Below, piece by piece: positions 33,746 to 45,130 of a stretch of 64,000 nt of DNA; position 1 is the stretch's first letter; each line of letters begins with the position of its first letter. Position numbers and translations under genes: made by a program. This stretch comes from CAWIJJ01 sp963836425 (GTDB lineage: Bacteria > Acidobacteriota > Terriglobia > Bryobacterales > Bryobacteraceae): the NCBI GenBank assembly GCA_963836425.1, contig CAWIJJ010000015.1:194780-258779 (forward strand), in the 5' to 3' direction. Below the pieces are notes generated by a model. That model had not been told where the DNA came from, searched no databases, and saw nothing but the letters and a program-made list of their open reading frames with translations.

Positions 33746-34909
33746 TCAGACTTCCCTTAGCGCGGTGAGGATCTCTTTTCGCGACGCCATGCGCGCCGGA
33801 AACAGGCCGCCAAGCGCTCCCAGTACGATACCGAAAACGACTCCGCCGATCATGATCTGCGGAGACACGTGAAAGTTGAACGCCGTCTCGCTGAAATTGG
33901 CCGTGCCCACCGCGGTAGTGATTCCGTTCAGCGGGAGCACCAGCAGGCATCCCAGCAGCCCGCCCAGCCCGGAGAGCAGCACGGACTCGATGAAGAAGCT
34001 GACCAGAATGCTGCCGCGCGAAAAGCCCAGCACGCGCAGCGTTCCGATCTCTCGCGCGCGCCGCGCCACCGCCGCATACATGGTGTTCATGGCGGCGAAA
34101 CTGCTTCCGATGGCCATGATCACGGACACGAACATGCCCACGAACTGAATGGGCGCCGCGCTGGAATTCTGCCGGCGGTAGTACTCCACCTCGGGCTCAG
34201 CGACCATGTTGAGCCGCTGGTCGTCATTGATGGAGTTGACCAGCGCGGGCACTCCCACCGGGTCCACGGCCCGCACCAGGGCCGCGCTGAGCACTTCGAG
34301 CCGCTGTTCGTCGGCGGCAATCTGGTTGAGGTCGCCCCAGATTTCGCTGGCCTGCGCGCCGCGGCCGGCGTCCATCACGCCCACGATTTCCCATTCGCCG
34401 CGGCCGAAACGGAGCTTGTTGCCGATGCCGGTTCCGGGATACCTTGCGGCAATGGAATTACCCACCACCACCTCGCGCCGGCCCTCCTGGAACCAGCGGC
34501 CCTGCGCGATGTGGATGTTCCTCCGCATTTCGATTCCCGGGTGCGTCAACCCGCGCACGGTGACGTTCATCCCGTCCGGATTCTCGCGGCTGGGCAGGTT
34601 GATCACGGTCACCACTTCGAGCGAGGCCAAAGGCTCGCCGTCCTGGCCGCGCGCGATGCCGGGTTTGAACTTCAGGTCCTGAAACGCGCTGCGCGAAAAA
34701 TTGCTGACCACCTCCGAGGTGGAGCCCTTGCGGAGGACCAGGATTTGCAGCGGATCGCCGGTTGTTTCGAGCGTCGTATTGAGGCCGCTGACCATCGCCT
34801 GGATGGCCAGCAGCACCGCCACCGTGAGGGCGATGCCGAGCGCCGTCATGATGGTCGTGGTCTTGCGGACTACGAGGTTGCGGAGATTGTACGCGAGGGG
34901 GACGGCCAT
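33746..34909 (-). CDS. FtsX-like ABC permease (second subunit)
   Basis: 387 residues. N-terminal helix RKTTTIMTALGIALTVAVLLAI, a periplasmic MacB-type core domain (about 45-255), then the three FtsX helices: FVGMFVSVIMAIGSSFAAMN, ILVSFFIESVLLSGLGGLLG, and the terminal IMIGGVVFGIVLGALGGLFPA. Start choice: ATG 34909 (MAVPLAYNLRNLV) just 1 bp after the stop of the first permease. A longer frame upstream is artefactual. Works as a heterodimer with its upstream neighbour. Confidence 0.92.
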   Translation of the reverse strand: MAVPLAYNLRNLVVRKTTTIMTALGIALTVAVLLAIQAMVSGLNTTLETTGDPLQILVLRKGSTSEVVSNFSRSAFQDLKFKPGIARGQDGEPLASLEVVTVINLPSRENPDGMNVTVRGLTHPGIEMRRNIHIAQGRWFQEGRREVVVGNSIAARYPGTGIGNKLRFGRGEWEIVGVMDAGRGAQASEIWGDLNQIAADEQRLEVLSAALVRAVDPVGVPALVNSINDDQRLNMVAEPEVEYYRRQNSSAAPIQFVGMFVSVIMAIGSSFAAMNTMYAAVARRAREIGTLRVLGFSRGSILVSFFIESVLLSGLGGLLGCLLVLPLNGITTAVGTANFSETAFNFHVSPQIMIGGVVFGIVLGALGGLFPARMASRKEILTALREV

Positions 34910-34910
34910 C

Positions 34911-36071
34911 TTAGTCTGTGCTCCGTAATGCGTCCACGATCGGGGTCCGCGAGGCCGCCAGTGCGGGAACCAGCGAACTGATGAGCCCGACAATCACCGC
35001 CGAGGCCAGGCAGATGCCGGCCACTGTTGGGTTGTACGGCGACACTGCCGGCAGGAACATTCCGGCCGGGCTGTTGGCGAGACCCGCGGTCATCACCGTG
35101 GAGATGAAGTATCCGATCAGCCCGCCCGCCAGCGCCAGGGCGCAGGCTTCTCCGAGGATCATGCCGAGCACGGCGCCCGGCGTGAAGCCGAGCGTCTTGA
35201 GCACGCCCACTTCGCGCACCCGCTCGCGCACGGACATCGCCATGGTGTTGGCGGAAACCAGCAGGATGGTGAACATCACTGCCGCCGAGATGCCGATCAG
35301 AAAGACTTTCACGTTGCCGAGGAAGGAAACGAAGCCGACGATGTAAGCCTGCTCGGTTTCCGTTTTTGTCTGCGCCGTGGAATTGCGGAACAGCTCGTCC
35401 ACCTGCTGGCTGATTCGCGCCGCCGATTCCGGCTTGTCGATGCGGATGGCGAAGGTGCCCACCTGACCGCGCCGCCCGGCGGGCAGCGACTGTTCCAGGT
35501 ATTCGCGGCTGAAGTACAACTCCTCGCTGTTGCGCGGGCTTTCGAAAATGCCGCGCACGGTGAATTCGTAATCGCCCGGATAGATGTCGCCCACCAGCGT
35601 GATACGGTCGCCGATCTTGAAGCCGAATTTCCTGGCCAGGTCGCCGCCGATCACGCAGCCGGTGCGGTCGCGCATGAAGGCTTTCTTCTCTTCTTCGGAA
35701 AGCTTGAACTCCGGATACATCGTGAACATTTTTTCCGGATCGATGACGTATCGCGCGAAGAAATTCCGCGAGTCGCGCTCGTCCTTATACTGGCCGTTGA
35801 ACCAGCTCGAGTTCATGATTTCCTGCACCCCGGCCACCTGCCGGATGCGCGAGGCATAGGACTCCGGCAGCGGCACGGTCAGCGAAACTTTGTTACGGGT
35901 CACCAGCCTCAAGGCCGATTCGGGCGTGGGATCGCTCAGGTACAAGCCGTGATACACGGCAATCATCACGCCGAGCAGGCACATCGAGACACCGACGCTC
36001 ACTACCGTCAGAACGGTGCGGCGCCGGTTGCGCCAGCAGTTCTTGAGGATCAGAGGAAGGTACCGAAGCAT
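34911..36071 (-). CDS. FtsX-like ABC permease (first subunit)
   Basis: 386 residues with the same MacB-like layout: helix RRRTVLTVVSVGVSMCLLGVM, a periplasmic core, then three FtsX helices (VFLIGISAAVMFTILLVSANT; AVLGMILGEACALALAGG; AGICLASAVIVGLISSLVPA). ATG 36071 (MLRYLPLILKNCWRNRRR) was chosen over an in-frame ATG 13 codons earlier because the N-terminus then starts at the usual elbow helix. First gene of the operon. Two different permease genes indicate a heterodimeric pump. Cargo unknown. Confidence 0.9.
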   Translation of the reverse strand: MLRYLPLILKNCWRNRRRTVLTVVSVGVSMCLLGVMIAVYHGLYLSDPTPESALRLVTRNKVSLTVPLPESYASRIRQVAGVQEIMNSSWFNGQYKDERDSRNFFARYVIDPEKMFTMYPEFKLSEEEKKAFMRDRTGCVIGGDLARKFGFKIGDRITLVGDIYPGDYEFTVRGIFESPRNSEELYFSREYLEQSLPAGRRGQVGTFAIRIDKPESAARISQQVDELFRNSTAQTKTETEQAYIVGFVSFLGNVKVFLIGISAAVMFTILLVSANTMAMSVRERVREVGVLKTLGFTPGAVLGMILGEACALALAGGLIGYFISTVMTAGLANSPAGMFLPAVSPYNPTVAGICLASAVIVGLISSLVPALAASRTPIVDALRSTD

Positions 36072-36166
36072 AGGACAAGTGTACCCGCTCGGACCCTCGG
36101 AAGAGTTCAACCGGGTGCCGACGAACGCCGGGAATCTACCGATGAGTGCCCGAATCGAAGATCCGG

Positions 36167-38818
<2,652 letters not shown>

Positions 38819-38848
38819 TAAATTAATTATAGTTGCGGGACTCCGATT

Positions 38849-40297
38849 TTATTGAGCGGGATTCCACGTCTCCGCGAGGCGCACCAGGGTGCGGACGGTG
38901 ACGCCGGAGGGCCCCTTGGCCATGTGGGGCTTCTCGTCATCGAGCCAGGCGGTGCCGGCGATGTCGAGGTGAACCCAGGGCGTCTCTTCGGCGAATTCCT
39001 TGAGGAACATGGCCGCTGTGACGGCTCCGCCCCAGCGGCCGCCCACATTGGCCAGGTCCGCGAAGGCGCTCTTGAGGTAATCCTTATAATCGTCTTCGAG
39101 GGGCATGGCCCACATGGGCTCGCCTTCCGAACGGGCGGCACTTTGAACCCGGTCGCGCATCTCGTCGTTGTTGGCGAACAGTCCCACGTTCAGATGCCCG
39201 AGGGCGACCACGATGGCGCCGGTCAAGGTGGCGGCGTCCACCAGGTGGGTGCATCCCTGGCGGCGGGCGTAGACCAGCGCGTCGGCCAGAATCAGGCGGC
39301 CCTCGGCGTCGGTATTGATGACTTCGATGGTCTTGCCGGAGAGGGCGGTGACGATGTCGCCCGGCCGCTGCGCCCGGCTTCCCGGCATATTCTCGACGCA
39401 CGGCACGAAGGCGGTGACCGGGATGGCGGGCTTCAGGCGGGCGATGGCCATCATGGCGCCGAGCATGGAAGCGCCGCCGGCCATATCGTATTTCATCTTT
39501 TCCATGCCGTCGGCCGGCTTGATGGAAATGCCGCCGGTGTCGAAGGTGACGCCCTTGCCGACGAGGCCCAGGTGGGCGCTGCTGCCATCGCGCCACGGGC
39601 GGTAGCGAAGCACGACCATGGCGGGCGGTTCGGCGCTGCCTTGTGCGACGCCGAGCAGAGCACCCATGCCGAGTTCGGCCATGCGGTCGCGGTCGAGAAT
39701 TTCGCACTCGAGGCCGTGTTCGGCCGCCATCTTTCTGGCCGCATCCGCGATTCCCAGGGGGGTGAGCCGGTTGGCCGGCTCGTTCACCAGGGCGCGCGTG
39801 AAATTCTGCGCTTCCGCGAGGATGCGTCCCCGCTCCACCGCTGCGTCGAGACTCGCCCCGCCGCCCGCGGCCAGCAGCAGCGAATCGATCGACTTTTTGT
39901 CGTTGCCGGTGCGGTAGCGGTCCGGATCGAAATTACCGAGCAGCACGCCTTCGACGGCCGCGGCGGCGAAATCCGGCGTGCAGTGTTCGGGGTCGAGGGC
40001 GATGGCGATATTTTTGATCGACCGCGCTTTGAGAAAACGGGCCGCCGCTCCCGCGAGTTTGCGCATGGCGGCGGCATCGAAGCGCTCGGGCTTGCCGGCG
40101 CCGCCCAGCAGGACGCGGTCGGCTGCCAATCCGGCCGGCCGGTGCAACAGTGTCATTTCGGACGTTTTTCCGGTGACTTCGCCGGTATCGAACAGTTCGC
40201 GGGGAAATCGCGGATCGGGAATGCCTTCGAAGATGGGGATGAGCAGGGCGTCGCCTTTGGCTTGATCAAAAGGGATCGTTTGGATCGAGACTTGCAT
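38849..40297 (-). CDS. pepA: Leucyl aminopeptidase (M17)
   Basis: 482 residues. The M17 signature NTDAEGRLILADAL is near residue 325. Metal-ligand segments VGKGVTFDTGGISIKP, MKYDMAGGASMLG and LVDAATLTGAIVVALGH are all present. The N-terminal macro-like domain is normal. It is a cytoplasmic hexameric Zn/Mn exopeptidase for peptide turnover. Divergent from the tonB-like gene across a 262-bp gap. Confidence 0.96.
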   Translation of the reverse strand: MQVSIQTIPFDQAKGDALLIPIFEGIPDPRFPRELFDTGEVTGKTSEMTLLHRPAGLAADRVLLGGAGKPERFDAAAMRKLAGAAARFLKARSIKNIAIALDPEHCTPDFAAAAVEGVLLGNFDPDRYRTGNDKKSIDSLLLAAGGGASLDAAVERGRILAEAQNFTRALVNEPANRLTPLGIADAARKMAAEHGLECEILDRDRMAELGMGALLGVAQGSAEPPAMVVLRYRPWRDGSSAHLGLVGKGVTFDTGGISIKPADGMEKMKYDMAGGASMLGAMMAIARLKPAIPVTAFVPCVENMPGSRAQRPGDIVTALSGKTIEVINTDAEGRLILADALVYARRQGCTHLVDAATLTGAIVVALGHLNVGLFANNDEMRDRVQSAARSEGEPMWAMPLEDDYKDYLKSAFADLANVGGRWGGAVTAAMFLKEFAEETPWVHLDIAGTAWLDDEKPHMAKGPSGVTVRTLVRLAETWNPAQ

Positions 40298-40473
40298 CAG
40301 TTTGATTGTGCAAGACGGCGGCTGGCCGCGTAAACCTGTTTATCGCTTGGTTAAAAATTCCAAATATTGTAGAATTCCTCGCAGAAGCGGGCGGCTACTG
40401 GCTATGTCGTTGTTTTTACAAGAGGCTTATTGTGAACTTGTGCTACACTAACGTTGAGATCCCTGGGTAAGGT

Positions 40474-40559
40474 TTTACCAAAAGCTGTAACGGCCTGGAT
40501 GAGTGTGGCGTCCAATAGCTGTAGACAGCGGTTCTCTTCGGGAGAACTGGTGATTTAAA
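40474..40559 (+). promoter_or_regulatory. Structured leader of the TonB-family gene
   Basis: The 5' region contains GTTCTC (40531-40536) and GAGAAC (40542-40547) around TTCGG, a hairpin whose right arm includes the only GGAGAA ahead of the ATG at 40560. GCTGTAGACAGC just upstream may form a second small stem. Sequestration of the ribosome-binding site is possible. No known riboswitch class is recognised. The rest of 40298-40473 shows nothing clear. Confidence 0.3.
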
Positions 40560-41558
40560 ATGGCTGACCTGTCGCAACCCAACAACCCGTTTTACCAAAA
40601 CGCCGACGATCATTTGTCGCGCCTCCTGGTGTCTGAGGTGGAGGAGCCGTGGTACAGCTCGTTCATTCAGAACGTCAAAGAGTACTTTAACCCACCCAAA
40701 CTGCCGCCACTGCAGGTGACATCCAAACCTGTCGCGGTGAAGGAAATCTGGGGACTGTACGGCAGACAGAAGAAGTCGTTCATGATGTCCACCGGATTCC
40801 AGGTTGGCATCGTGGTGCTGCTTTTCACCGTCTTCTCCACCAAGGTGGTGCAGGATCAGGTGAAGAACGCGGTCTCGCTGGTCATGCCGCCGGATATCGC
40901 GCCGTACCAGCCGAAGATGGCGCCCAAGAAGCAGGCGATGGGCGGCGGCGGCGGTGGTGGCGACCGGTCTCCGCTTCCGGCCAGCAAAGGCAAGCTACCC
41001 AAGGTTTCGCTGAAACAGTTCACGCCTCCCATGGCGGTGATCAATAATCCGAATCCCCGGCTGACCATGGAGCCGAGCATCATCGCCCCGCCCGACGTGC
41101 ACCTGCCGCAGGTCAACATGGCGCAATACGGCGATCCGCTGGCCAAGCTTGGACCTCCTTCGAACGGCACGGGCTCCGGGTCGGGCATCGGCTCGGGATC
41201 CGGCGGCGGCGTGGGTTCCGGAAAGGGCGGAGGCTTCGGTCCTGGTGAAGGCGGCGGTGTAGGGGGCGGCGTTTATAAAGTCGGCGGCGGCGTGACTGCT
41301 CCGGCGCTGCTTTCAAAGATCGAACCCGAATATTCGGAAGAGGCCCGCAAGGCGAAATACCAGGGAACGGTGCTGCTGTACATCGAAGTGGATCCGAGCG
41401 GCCGCGCTGCCAATATCCGGGTAGCTCGCAGCCTGGGGCTGGGACTCGACGAGAAGGCCATCGAGGCCGTTCGCAAGTGGAAGTTCAAGCCGGGTTACAA
41501 GGACGGAAAGCCCGTAACCGTGGCGGCGACCATCGAGGTCAACTTCAGACTTCTATAA
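40560..41558 (+). CDS. TonB-family transducer with an extended cytoplasmic N-terminus
   Basis: 332 residues. About 70 cytoplasmic residues precede the single membrane helix (about 75-97, MSTGFQVGIVVLLFTVFSTKV). A periplasmic linker rich in Gly (runs such as GGGGGGG and GSGSGIGSGSGG) leads to a C-terminal TonB domain (about 240-332) with PEYSEEARKAKYQGTVLLY and VNFRLL. It lies alone, with its own terminator, away from exbB/exbD at 4-6 kb. The long N-terminus and glycine spacer differ from the proline-type TonB at 5959-6717, so the two probably serve different partners. Confidence 0.88.
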   Translation: MADLSQPNNPFYQNADDHLSRLLVSEVEEPWYSSFIQNVKEYFNPPKLPPLQVTSKPVAVKEIWGLYGRQKKSFMMSTGFQVGIVVLLFTVFSTKVVQDQVKNAVSLVMPPDIAPYQPKMAPKKQAMGGGGGGGDRSPLPASKGKLPKVSLKQFTPPMAVINNPNPRLTMEPSIIAPPDVHLPQVNMAQYGDPLAKLGPPSNGTGSGSGIGSGSGGGVGSGKGGGFGPGEGGGVGGGVYKVGGGVTAPALLSKIEPEYSEEARKAKYQGTVLLYIEVDPSGRAANIRVARSLGLGLDEKAIEAVRKWKFKPGYKDGKPVTVAATIEVNFRLL

Positions 41559-41591
41559 GAACGAATCATTCAGAATCGTGTGGCAAGAAAA

Positions 41592-41616
41592 GGGCGGCCT
41601 TCGGGCCGCTTTTTTT
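41592..41616 (+). terminator. Rho-independent terminator of the TonB-family gene
   Basis: GCGGCC (41594-41599), TTCG loop, GGCCGC (41604-41609), then seven T residues. It is 34 bp after the stop codon. The following stretch 41617-42172 has no recognisable gene or RNA. Confidence 0.93.
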
Positions 41617-42172
41617 GTTGGGGGGAGCCGGGAGACACTACGGCCGCACGGTGCGTTGCGGCGGCCGGGGGTGCGGGTGTTCGCCGTCCGTATCCGGCCG
41701 CCAGTGAATTGAGGGGTCTCTACGATGATCTAGGCCAGCCCATCGGAGCGGGCATATCGTTGCCGTTTCGAGACGGCCTCTCTGAGTTCCGATGGCACGG
41801 CGACAGGCGCTATCCGCAATCCACCGGGAGTTATGGGTTCGAACCCATGATCTTCCCGCCGACCCCATCCCACTGGGCAAGGCCGTTCGGAGTTTTGGCT
41901 CCTACGGGAAGTTCAGTTTCACCGAAGATGCAACGCTACCGGGCCCGGCAGAAAAACGTGTTGCGGCCGGCGTGGTGAGCGCCAGGCGCGAAATCTCAGC
42001 TACAAGGTAACAGAGGGTATGCGGGCGGCTTGGGGCGGGTGGCGGCAGAGCATTGAAAACGCGGGCGAAATATTTTTCGATCGGGTGAACTTATAAACCG
42101 GCCAATCGGCCGGAGGCAGGCCTGTCCTTCTTTTTCAGTTTGGAATCTAATACATAGGAGCGAAGGCGGCGA

Positions 42173-42207
42173 CTTGGAGTAGTGTGCCTTGGCCGGTACA
42201 CTCCAAG
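42173..42207. repeat. Inverted repeat at the edge of the recombinase-module remnant
   Basis: CTTGGAGT (42173-42180) and ACTCCAAG (42200-42207) are perfect 8-bp arms; allowing one bulge, the match extends through AGTGT and ACACT. It lies at the very start of the DUF6431-like frame. It could be an element end or a recombinase site. Confidence 0.45.
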
Positions 42208-42675
42208 GCGCGCCTTCGCGCCGACTGTGATCGTTGTTATCCCGCGTTCCGGCGACGAACGCAACCCCGAACAAGCGGGCGAGTGGTTGCCTCGCCAATG
42301 TCCGGCGTGCCTGCAGTGGGCCGTTGTCGGCCACGGGCGGAGACACCGATCCGCTCATGACCAGGACCACGGCGTGATTCGGGTGCGGCGAGGACGATGC
42401 CAACGGTGCGGCGGCACGCTCACTGTGTTGCCGCAGCAGTGTGTTCACCGGGCGGTGTATAGCCTCGCGGCGCGGCAAGACGCCATAGGCCGGATCGCGC
42501 AGGGCGCGCCGGTGGAGCAAGCCGCTCCTGATTGCCTGGATGCAGATCGTATCGCGGATCCGTCCACCTTGCGCCGGTGGGCTTGGCGTCGGATCGAAAG
42601 CCTGGCGTTCCTGTTTGAGCGGGCTCCTTTGCTGCCTCGATGCGTTCCCACCATCCTTGCCTGGAATTGGCAGGC
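42182..42675 (+). pseudogene. DUF6431-like zinc-ribbon protein of a mobile module, probably decayed
   Basis: The frame from GTG 42182 encodes an N-terminal zinc ribbon, CPACLQWAVVGHGRR then RRGRCQRCGGTLTVLPQQCV, and a helical part ending ILAWNWQAAA. Proteins of this kind (DUF6431, as I recall the family) accompany tyrosine recombinases in mobile DNA. The cysteine pairs C-x2-C are intact. The frame has no proper stop at the usual point and runs on out of phase into the primase-like remnant, so the end is approximate. The start is also uncertain: GTG 42224 is an alternative. Confidence 0.55.
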
Positions 42676-42699
42676 AGCGGCGAGCGCGGCGGAGGGCTG

Positions 42700-43320
42700 G
42701 CACAGTTGCGGCGGTGGCTGGAGGGCGCGGCTTGGTGCGGCGCCCCACCGAAACGGGACGCGGCCGGATTGCTGGAACCGACTTACCGTTTTTACCAATC
42801 GCAGTTGCCGCATTCGATCGAAGCCTTGGTCTATTTGCGTCAGCGCGGCATACATTCCGCGGATGTCCTCGAACGGCTGCGCATCGGTTATGCTCCCCCG
42901 GCATGCCTGGGAGCCCATCTCCTCCGGCTTGGTTATCGCTCCTGCGATATGCAGGCGGCAGGTGTGCTCAATGCGCGGGGACTTGACTCTCTTTTCCGCT
43001 GTCTCACCTTTCCGCTCGAAGAAGCAGCCAGTTTGTATGGACGAAGCATCGATCACGCTGCTTGGCGGCATCGTTTTCTGCCCCGTGGCAAAGGGGGACT
43101 TTACGGCTGGAAGACAGGCGCAGGAGTTCAGTTCTGTGATTCTGGTCGTGAACGGCAGCGGACAACGAGCGGCTCGCCATCTGATCGCACGCCTCCGGCA
43201 GGCGAGAGTAGATGCATGCGTATCGCGTTGCCGGTGGGGTTCGATCCCGCCGGTCTGTTTGCCGCAGGTGCCTCCGCGAATGATTTCCAGCGGTTTTTAG
43301 ATCGGAGTCGGCCAGGACGT
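42700..43320 (+). pseudogene. DnaG/TOPRIM-type primase-like protein, frameshifted and internally deleted
   Basis: The frame beginning inside 42640 gives the primase-like helical domain, TYRFYQSQLPHSIEALVYL, RQRGIHSADVLERLRIGYAP, and LFRCLTFPLEEAASLYGRS then HRFLPRGKGGLYGWK, as in DnaG catalytic cores. The central TOPRIM part (expected Glu and DxD residues) is missing. Another frame then supplies NGSGQRAARHLIARLRQA, and the first frame resumes with VGFDPAGLFAAGASANDFQRF. At least two slips or a deletion are needed. It lies between the DUF6431-like gene and a recombinase, suggesting a mobile element with its own primase. Confidence 0.6.
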
Positions 43321-43339
43321 TTCGCACCGTCCGCCGAGG

Positions 43340-43560
43340 CGATCTTCGCGGAAGCCAATCGCCGTTCCGGATTGCCGGCGAGGACGAGCACGAGTTGGAA
43401 TGGGCCAACCGATTCCTGGATGGACAGTGTGTCCGGGGAGTGGCGGAACTGACCTTGCGCTCCTACACCTACGCCATTTTGCATTTCGTGCGTTGGTGGT
43501 CCAGCCAACCCGGCGTGGATGTTCGCGACTTCCGCGCGGACCAGTTCACCCTTCGGCGCT
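43340..43560 (+). pseudogene. Tyrosine recombinase, N-terminal core-binding domain only
   Basis: The reading FRIAGEDEHELEWANRFLDG then VAELTLRSYTYAILHFVRWW matches the SAM-like core-binding domain of XerC/XerD-type integrases. After ADQFT near 43555 the sequence no longer fits. The catalytic domain with Arg-His-Arg-Tyr is absent, so the enzyme is dead. Third component of the DUF6431-primase-recombinase row. Confidence 0.62.
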
Positions 43561-43692
43561 CGCCAGAAGTGGACCACCCGTGCTTTCTAAGAATGACCCC
43601 TCGGGCCGTTACAGCGCTACAGCGTTGCGAGTGGCCAGATCCAGAGGCTAAAGACCCCATCGGAGGCTTGCCGCGAGAAAGCGGAGTGGTGT

Positions 43693-44103
43693 TCAGTTCC
43701 TCTGCTCTGCGGACGACTCTTGTGTAACTGCAAACACGATGAATGCCCCGCTGGCTAAGGCTATTGCAGCCCCGGCGCGAAGGAGCGCGTGTCCCTGCAT
43801 CCCCTCCCATTCCATGATCGTTCGCGCGTGATCAAGTCCGAGAAGCGTCGCCGAAAGTCCTTGCAGGCACACCATGGCTCCCAACACGCGCAGGGTCCTG
43901 GGCCACCGAGAGTGCGAGGCAGCCAGGACCAGCCCGAGCCCCATGGCGGAGCGAACAGCGACCACCGCGTAGAATAGGCCAGGCGTCGCGAAATACAATC
44001 GGCGAAACGCCATCCCGCCATCGGGGGAAACGATGCCCGCGATGCCAACGATGATGCTCAACAGAGCGACGGGCATGGCGGCAAATCTCATGTCCTTTTT
44101 CAT
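43693..44103 (-). CDS. Small four-helix membrane protein controlled by a MerR-type promoter
   Basis: 136 residues. Hydrophobic segments at about 10-27 (MPVALLSIIVGIAGIVSP), 38-60 (GLFYAVVAVRSAMGLGLVLA), 68-88 (LRVLGAMVCLQGLSATLLG) and 104-124 (LLRAGAAIALASGAFIVFAV). No cysteine or histidine clusters and no recognised family. Start choice: ATG 44103, with AGGAGG a few bases upstream, instead of an ATG 25 codons earlier that overlaps the promoter side. The divergent MerR regulator and the promoter between them suggest a metal- or stress-induced membrane protein. Confidence 0.75.
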   Translation of the reverse strand: MKKDMRFAAMPVALLSIIVGIAGIVSPDGGMAFRRLYFATPGLFYAVVAVRSAMGLGLVLAASHSRWPRTLRVLGAMVCLQGLSATLLGLDHARTIMEWEGMQGHALLRAGAAIALASGAFIVFAVTQESSAEQRN

Positions 44104-44205
44104 TCGATCCTCCTCAAGAAGACGCGCACGGGCAACTGAAGTCCGGCCGGGGGCTTTGGGCAAGAGCTTCGAGGTCACGGTCTCCCTCCAACACTGCTAT
44201 TAATG

Positions 44206-44236
44206 AGTAGACACCCTGTAGTGACTACAGAGTCAA
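44206..44236 (-). promoter_or_regulatory. MerR-family promoter with 19-bp spacer and central operator
   Basis: Minus strand: TTGACT (44231-44236), 19-bp spacer, TCTACT (44206-44211). Inside the spacer CTGTAGT-G-ACTACAG (44216-44230) is a perfect palindrome. The overlong spacer with the operator between -35 and -10 is the MerR activation architecture, and the sequence is close to CadR/PbrR operators. It drives the small membrane protein. Confidence 0.82.
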
Positions 44237-44261
44237 GCTAAAGAAGCAGAAGGCCTGAACA

Positions 44262-44714
44262 ATGACAATCGGCGAACTTGCACGGGCAACGGGATGCGGA
44301 ATCGAGACTATTCGGTATTACGAGCATGAAGGATTGCTGCCGAAACCCGGACGGACAAGTGGGAATTTTCGACGCTATGGGCAGGAGCACGCCGAGCTGC
44401 TGTCGTTTATTCGCCATTGCCGTTCGCTTGACATGGCGTTGAACGAAATTAGGATTTTGCTCAGATTTCGCTCTGCACCGGAAAAAAACTGTGGTGAGGT
44501 CAACGCGCTTTTGGAAACCCATATCGGTCACGTGGAAGAGCGCATCGCCGAACTGCGAAGCCTGGAGGGCCAGCTTAGGGCGTTGCGGGAGAAGTGCAGC
44601 AGCGGGAGACCGGCAAAGCACTGTGGGATTTTGCAGGGACTTGGTGGCACTCCTGATGACCGGAATGCATCCGGCAACAAGCATGTTCCGCGTACACATT
44701 CGAGCAAGCGATAG
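44262..44714 (+). CDS. MerR family regulator, Cd(II)/Pb(II)-responsive (CadR/PbrR) type
   Basis: 150 residues. The winged helix IGELARATGCGIETIRYYEHEG is at the N-terminus, then NFRRYGQEHAELLSFIRHCRSLDM and a dimerisation helix. Three cysteines sit where CadR/PbrR have their metal ligands: KNCGEVN (about 79), LREKC (about 113) and KHCGILQG (about 122). It should bind soft divalent metals and activate the divergent promoter. No P-type ATPase, CDF or other classic metal exporter is nearby, so its only visible target is the small membrane protein. Confidence 0.9.
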   Translation: MTIGELARATGCGIETIRYYEHEGLLPKPGRTSGNFRRYGQEHAELLSFIRHCRSLDMALNEIRILLRFRSAPEKNCGEVNALLETHIGHVEERIAELRSLEGQLRALREKCSSGRPAKHCGILQGLGGTPDDRNASGNKHVPRTHSSKR

Positions 44715-44819
44715 AGTCGCAAGCTCGTGAAATGGCATCACCAGACGGCCTTTGAGCTAAAGTGTTGATGTTGCTGAAGGCCGGAGGTTTGCTGCGCCCC
44801 GGAGAGGAGTAAGGCTCCC

Positions 44820-45130
44820 GCAGGTCAACTGTATGCCGCCTGGCGTAAGGCATCACCCTCAGTTCGCCAACGCATTCTCGACGCGCCGGATCTGTTTTTC
44901 AAAACGCAGCGGCGGGCACAGCAGGAAGCCCCCGCCGGGACCGGCGCCGAACTGTTACCCGACCTGGAGATGATCGCCGCCATCGTGAACCGTGCGCAGC
45001 GCCGGCTGACGGGGGCCGCCGCCATGGAGTTGGATACGCAGCAAGGCGAGGCCTCACGATATCAGATCGAGCGCATTCAGAAGCAACTCCGCCGCATCGG
45101 CGAAACCATTCTACCGGAGAAGGACCAGCA
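44820..45130 (+). pseudogene. IS21-associated upstream ORF, remnant
   Basis: An open frame without a start codon reads QLYAAWRKASPSVRQRILDA, PDLFFKTQRRAQ, LLPDLEMIAAIVNRAQRRL and IERIQKQLRRIGETILPEK, a coherent helical protein directly before the istA fragment, with which its frame overlaps. The only in-frame ATG is internal (44970). I take it as the accessory gene of the same insertion sequence. Family not recognised with certainty. Confidence 0.4.

Noticed and set aside
41829..41856. TGGGTTCGAACCCA, which looks like a tRNA T-arm
   Set aside because: The loop has six bases, the stem does not fit a T-arm, and no matching acceptor or anticodon arm is found on either strand.
41580..41978. A 132-codon frame after the TonB-family gene
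   Set aside because: It starts inside the terminator, has no ribosome-binding site and no recognisable domain.
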